Shown here piece by piece: positions 33,097-35,369 of a stretch of 35,369 nucleotides of DNA (position 1 is the first letter of the stretch; the number at the start of each line of letters is the position of its first letter). Origin of the DNA: Firmicutes bacterium FC7 (GTDB taxonomy: Bacteria > Bacillota > Clostridia > Tissierellales > Tissierellaceae); assembly GCA_022760735.1 (NCBI GenBank), contig JAKELU010000003.1, forward strand, positions 1-35,369. The letters are read 5' to 3'. The notes under the pieces are model-generated. The model saw only the letters and a list, made by a program, of their open reading frames with translations. It was not told the DNA's origin and made no database searches. The position numbers and the translations under genes are program-made.

Positions 33097-34545
33097 ATGA
33101 ATTACGGGATTATTATTAAAATAATAGGATATGTACTTATGGTTGAATCCATACTTTTATTGCCACCATTTTTTATTGGATTATATACTCAAGAAGGAGA
33201 TGCAACGGCATTTGGTATAACAATATTATTGACCTTTCTTAGTGGCTTTCTTTTCTCAAGAAAGACAATCAAAGACAAATCGATTTCTATTAGAGAAGGA
33301 TTGTCTATTGTATCCTTAAGTTGGATTGTCATTTCAATATTCGGCGCATTGCCTTTATATATGACTAAAAGCACACCAACATATATAAATGCACTATTTG
33401 AAATTGTATCGGGTTTTACTACAACAGGAGCATCTGTAATATCAAACGTTGAAGGATTAACACATGGAATATTGTTCTGGAGATCTTTTACACACTGGGT
33501 AGGTGGCATGGGAATATTGGTATTTTCCTTAGCTTTACTACCTGCCTTAGGAGTTGGAGGATTCCAGCTATATAAGTTTGAGAGTCCAGGACCGGTAGCA
33601 GGAAAAATTGCTCCAAAATTAAAAAACACAGCAAAAATACTGTATACTATTTATTTTGGAGTCACAATATTACAAGTTATATTGTTAAGAATAGGAGGAA
33701 TGAGTCTATTTGACTCCTTGGTGTATACATTTGGTACTGTTGGAACAGGTGGTTTTGCTACTAAAAATATTAGTGTAGGAGCATATAATTCTACTTATTT
33801 ACATTTAGTAATTGCTGTATTTATGACCTTATCTGGTATTAATTTTGCTAATTATTATTTAATATTAAATGGTAAGGTAAGTGACTTTTTTAAAGATGAA
33901 GAGACAAGATTATATATTGGAATTCAGGCCTTAGCTACAGTGTTAATTGCAATAAACCTATATATGACTTCGTATAACAACCTTGGATTAGCCTTTAGAG
34001 ATTCTTACTTTCAGGCATCATCTGTAATGACGACGACTGGTTATTCAACTGTTGATTTTGACCTTTGGCCGACCTTTAGTAAAGGGATTCTATTAGTTCT
34101 TATGATGATTGGTGGAAGTGCAGGCTCAACTGCTGGTGGAATGAAGGTAGTAAGAATATTAATTTTATTTAAGATGGTAAAAAGAGAGGTTATTAAAATA
34201 TTCCATCCTAGAGCTGTAGTTCCAATAAAACTAGGTGGTAAAGTAGTACCTAATGAAACAGTATCAGGAATTCATAGTTTCACAGCTCTATATATGATAA
34301 TATTTATATTATCAACTATTCTAGTATCTTTAGAAGGTATAAACTTAGAAAGTGCAGCTAGTTCAGTAATAGCCACCTTAAGTAATATTGGTCCAGGGTT
34401 AGGGTTTGTAGGTCCAACACAAAACTTTGGAGGATTTAGTCAAATTAGCATTTTATACTTTACACTATTGATGTTATTAGGAAGGCTAGAATTGTTCACC
34501 ATGTTTGCATTAATTGTACCTAAGAGATGGACTAATGATCAATAA
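33097..34545 (+). CDS. trkH: Trk potassium uptake channel subunit TrkH
   Basis: A 482-residue membrane channel of the TrkH/KtrB superfamily with four M1-P-M2-like units. Selectivity-filter loops appear as SGFTTTGASV, GTVGTGGFATKN and SSVMTTTGYSTVDF, each with the key Gly, with a fourth near SNIGPGLGFVGP. HWVGGMGILVFSLALLP is another family hallmark. It works with TrkA encoded upstream. AAAGGGGAAG precedes the ATG. Confidence 0.93.
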   Translation: MNYGIIIKIIGYVLMVESILLLPPFFIGLYTQEGDATAFGITILLTFLSGFLFSRKTIKDKSISIREGLSIVSLSWIVISIFGALPLYMTKSTPTYINALFEIVSGFTTTGASVISNVEGLTHGILFWRSFTHWVGGMGILVFSLALLPALGVGGFQLYKFESPGPVAGKIAPKLKNTAKILYTIYFGVTILQVILLRIGGMSLFDSLVYTFGTVGTGGFATKNISVGAYNSTYLHLVIAVFMTLSGINFANYYLILNGKVSDFFKDEETRLYIGIQALATVLIAINLYMTSYNNLGLAFRDSYFQASSVMTTTGYSTVDFDLWPTFSKGILLVLMMIGGSAGSTAGGMKVVRILILFKMVKREVIKIFHPRAVVPIKLGGKVVPNETVSGIHSFTALYMIIFILSTILVSLEGINLESAASSVIATLSNIGPGLGFVGPTQNFGGFSQISILYFTLLMLLGRLELFTMFALIVPKRWTNDQ

Positions 34546-34558
34546 AAGGATTGATATT

Positions 34559-35323
34559 ATGATTAGAGAAATTAAAAACATAGATGAAATGAAACAAGTC
34601 TATAGCTTAGCATCCTTAGATAAGGCAAGAAACTATTTTATTCTGTTAACTTTAGATGGAAACATAAATCTATATGATTCTATATACGGCCAATGGGATG
34701 ATGATAATAAATTAATAGCTACATTACTTAAAAGAAAGTCTGGGACCCTGCAGTTTTATGCTAAGGGTTCCTTTGATATTGAGGGCTTTTCGAAATTAAT
34801 TTCCACTTTAGATTATAAAGCTATGATTGGTCCAAAATCCATTTTAGATAATTTTTTAAACAAAGGATTATTTACTCATAAGATTGATGGAGGATTTATT
34901 AGTGAAAGAGAAAATATAAAAGTGGAAGATGAGATGGATATATCTGATGTAGAAGGAATTGGAGTAGGTGATTTAGACTCCGTAGTTGATTTATATAAAA
35001 AAGTCTTTAGCAGTTTTTCTTCAAAAGATATTATGGAGGAAAAATTAATTACTAACAGAGGAAGAGGCGTTTGTATAAAAAAAGGTAAAAAAATAATATC
35101 AGTTGCTCAGACTGATTATGAAACGGAAGATAGTGCATTAATTGTAGGTGTAGCAACTGACCCAGATTATCGAAACCAAGGATATGCAACAAAGTGCGTG
35201 AAGGTTTTAGTTAAAGAGTTAAACAGGAAGTTATTTCTACAATATGACAATCCAGATGCAGGTAGAATATATGATAAAATAGGATTTAAGGTAATTGATA
35301 GAGTTAGACATTATATAAAGTAG
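34559..35323 (+). CDS. GNAT-family N-acetyltransferase
   Basis: About 255 residues. The C-terminal half has the acetyl-CoA site VGVATDPDYRNQGYATKCVKVL (about 200-222, R/Q-x-x-G-x-A form) and the closing NPDAGRIYDKIGFKV. The N-terminal ~130 residues are a degenerate, possibly second, GNAT-like half. An in-frame ATG at 34514 would overlap trkH; AAAGGA at 34545-34550 supports the ATG at 34559. The substrate is unknown. Another gene begins 12 bases downstream. Confidence 0.8.
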   Translation: MIREIKNIDEMKQVYSLASLDKARNYFILLTLDGNINLYDSIYGQWDDDNKLIATLLKRKSGTLQFYAKGSFDIEGFSKLISTLDYKAMIGPKSILDNFLNKGLFTHKIDGGFISERENIKVEDEMDISDVEGIGVGDLDSVVDLYKKVFSSFSSKDIMEEKLITNRGRGVCIKKGKKIISVAQTDYETEDSALIVGVATDPDYRNQGYATKCVKVLVKELNRKLFLQYDNPDAGRIYDKIGFKVIDRVRHYIK

Positions 35324-35334
35324 AAGGTGAGTTT

Positions 35335-35369
35335 ATGGCAGAAATATTTAAAAACGGCTGGAAAGACTT
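35335..35369 (+). CDS. 5' end of a probable uracil-DNA glycosylase gene (partial)
   Basis: GAAGGTGAG precedes an ATG at 35335, and the frame reads MAEIFKNGWKDL to the window edge. Firmicute Ung proteins often begin with a similar N-G-W-x-x-L-L segment, so ung is my best guess. Only 11 full codons are present. Confidence 0.45.
   Translation, partial: MAEIFKNGWKD

Noticed and set aside
34514-34558. Upstream start of the GNAT gene overlapping trkH
   Set aside because: AAAGGA at 34545 and the conserved-looking M-I-R-E-I start favour 34559.
1-35369. tRNA, rRNA, CRISPR array, insertion sequence, prophage or toxin-antitoxin pair
   Set aside because: I looked for cloverleaf arms, regularly spaced repeats, transposase or integrase motifs and paired small ORFs and found none that could be supported.

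Overview
The window is AT-rich and densely coded. It has strong GGAGG-type ribosome sites, several TTG/GTG starts and short intergenic gaps with hairpin-U terminators. The gene content fits an anaerobic low-GC Firmicute of the Clostridia/Tissierellia type: class I hybrid cluster protein, a Clostridia-type second FtsH, YtrA-type GntR/ABC genes, DUF5714 and Cys-rich CWC proteins. This placement is inference from gene content. I see no rRNA, tRNA, CRISPR array, insertion sequence or prophage.

Left part (1-10,610): a DUF454 membrane protein converges on an ABC-F ATPase across a bidirectional terminator. A three-gene operon follows (CPBP intramembrane protease, DUF5714 zinc-ribbon protein, Cys-rich CWC protein). 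Next is the decayed remnant of a PadR-family regulator gene: its promoter, three copies of a palindromic operator-like repeat and its first 13 codons survive. It precedes a coiled-coil protein. A lipoprotein of unknown function comes next, then a two-component system (OmpR-type regulator plus kinase) followed by ftsH. Two 11-bp direct repeats in front of the regulator look like an autoregulatory box.

Centre (10,620-18,820): this is the most unusual part. A DUF2249 protein and a small membrane protein precede a four-gene unit: a signal-less periplasmic-binding-protein-like protein with a DUF1858-like N-terminus, a Cys-rich HypB/CobW-like GTPase, an ABC ATPase with its own DUF1858-like N-terminus, and a zinc-ribbon protein. 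No permease is present. A chemoreceptor on the minus strand separates this unit from hcp (hybrid cluster protein). The four-gene unit and hcp have nearly identical promoters. In each, a GTAAC-N4-GTTAC palindrome is centred at the predicted -41.5 position, the class II site of a CRP/FNR-family activator (HcpR type). The two units are therefore probably co-induced by nitrosative stress. I propose that the four genes form a cytosolic metal-cluster assembly or repair system serving Hcp or other damaged Fe-S proteins.

Right-centre (18,860-23,870): a divergent AraC-type regulator and a near-perfect Fur box precede a YclNOPQ-type ferric-siderophore ABC transporter with gene order SBP, permease, permease, ATPase.

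Right part (23,980-35,369): a CDF exporter with a manganese-type motif, a COG2509 FAD-dependent oxidoreductase, a glutamate-cysteine ligase paired with a glutathionylspermidine-synthase-like ATP-grasp enzyme (a likely low-molecular-weight thiol pathway), a YtrA-type GntR repressor with its ABC transporter, TrkA/TrkH potassium uptake, a GNAT acetyltransferase, and the first codons of a probable uracil-DNA glycosylase gene.
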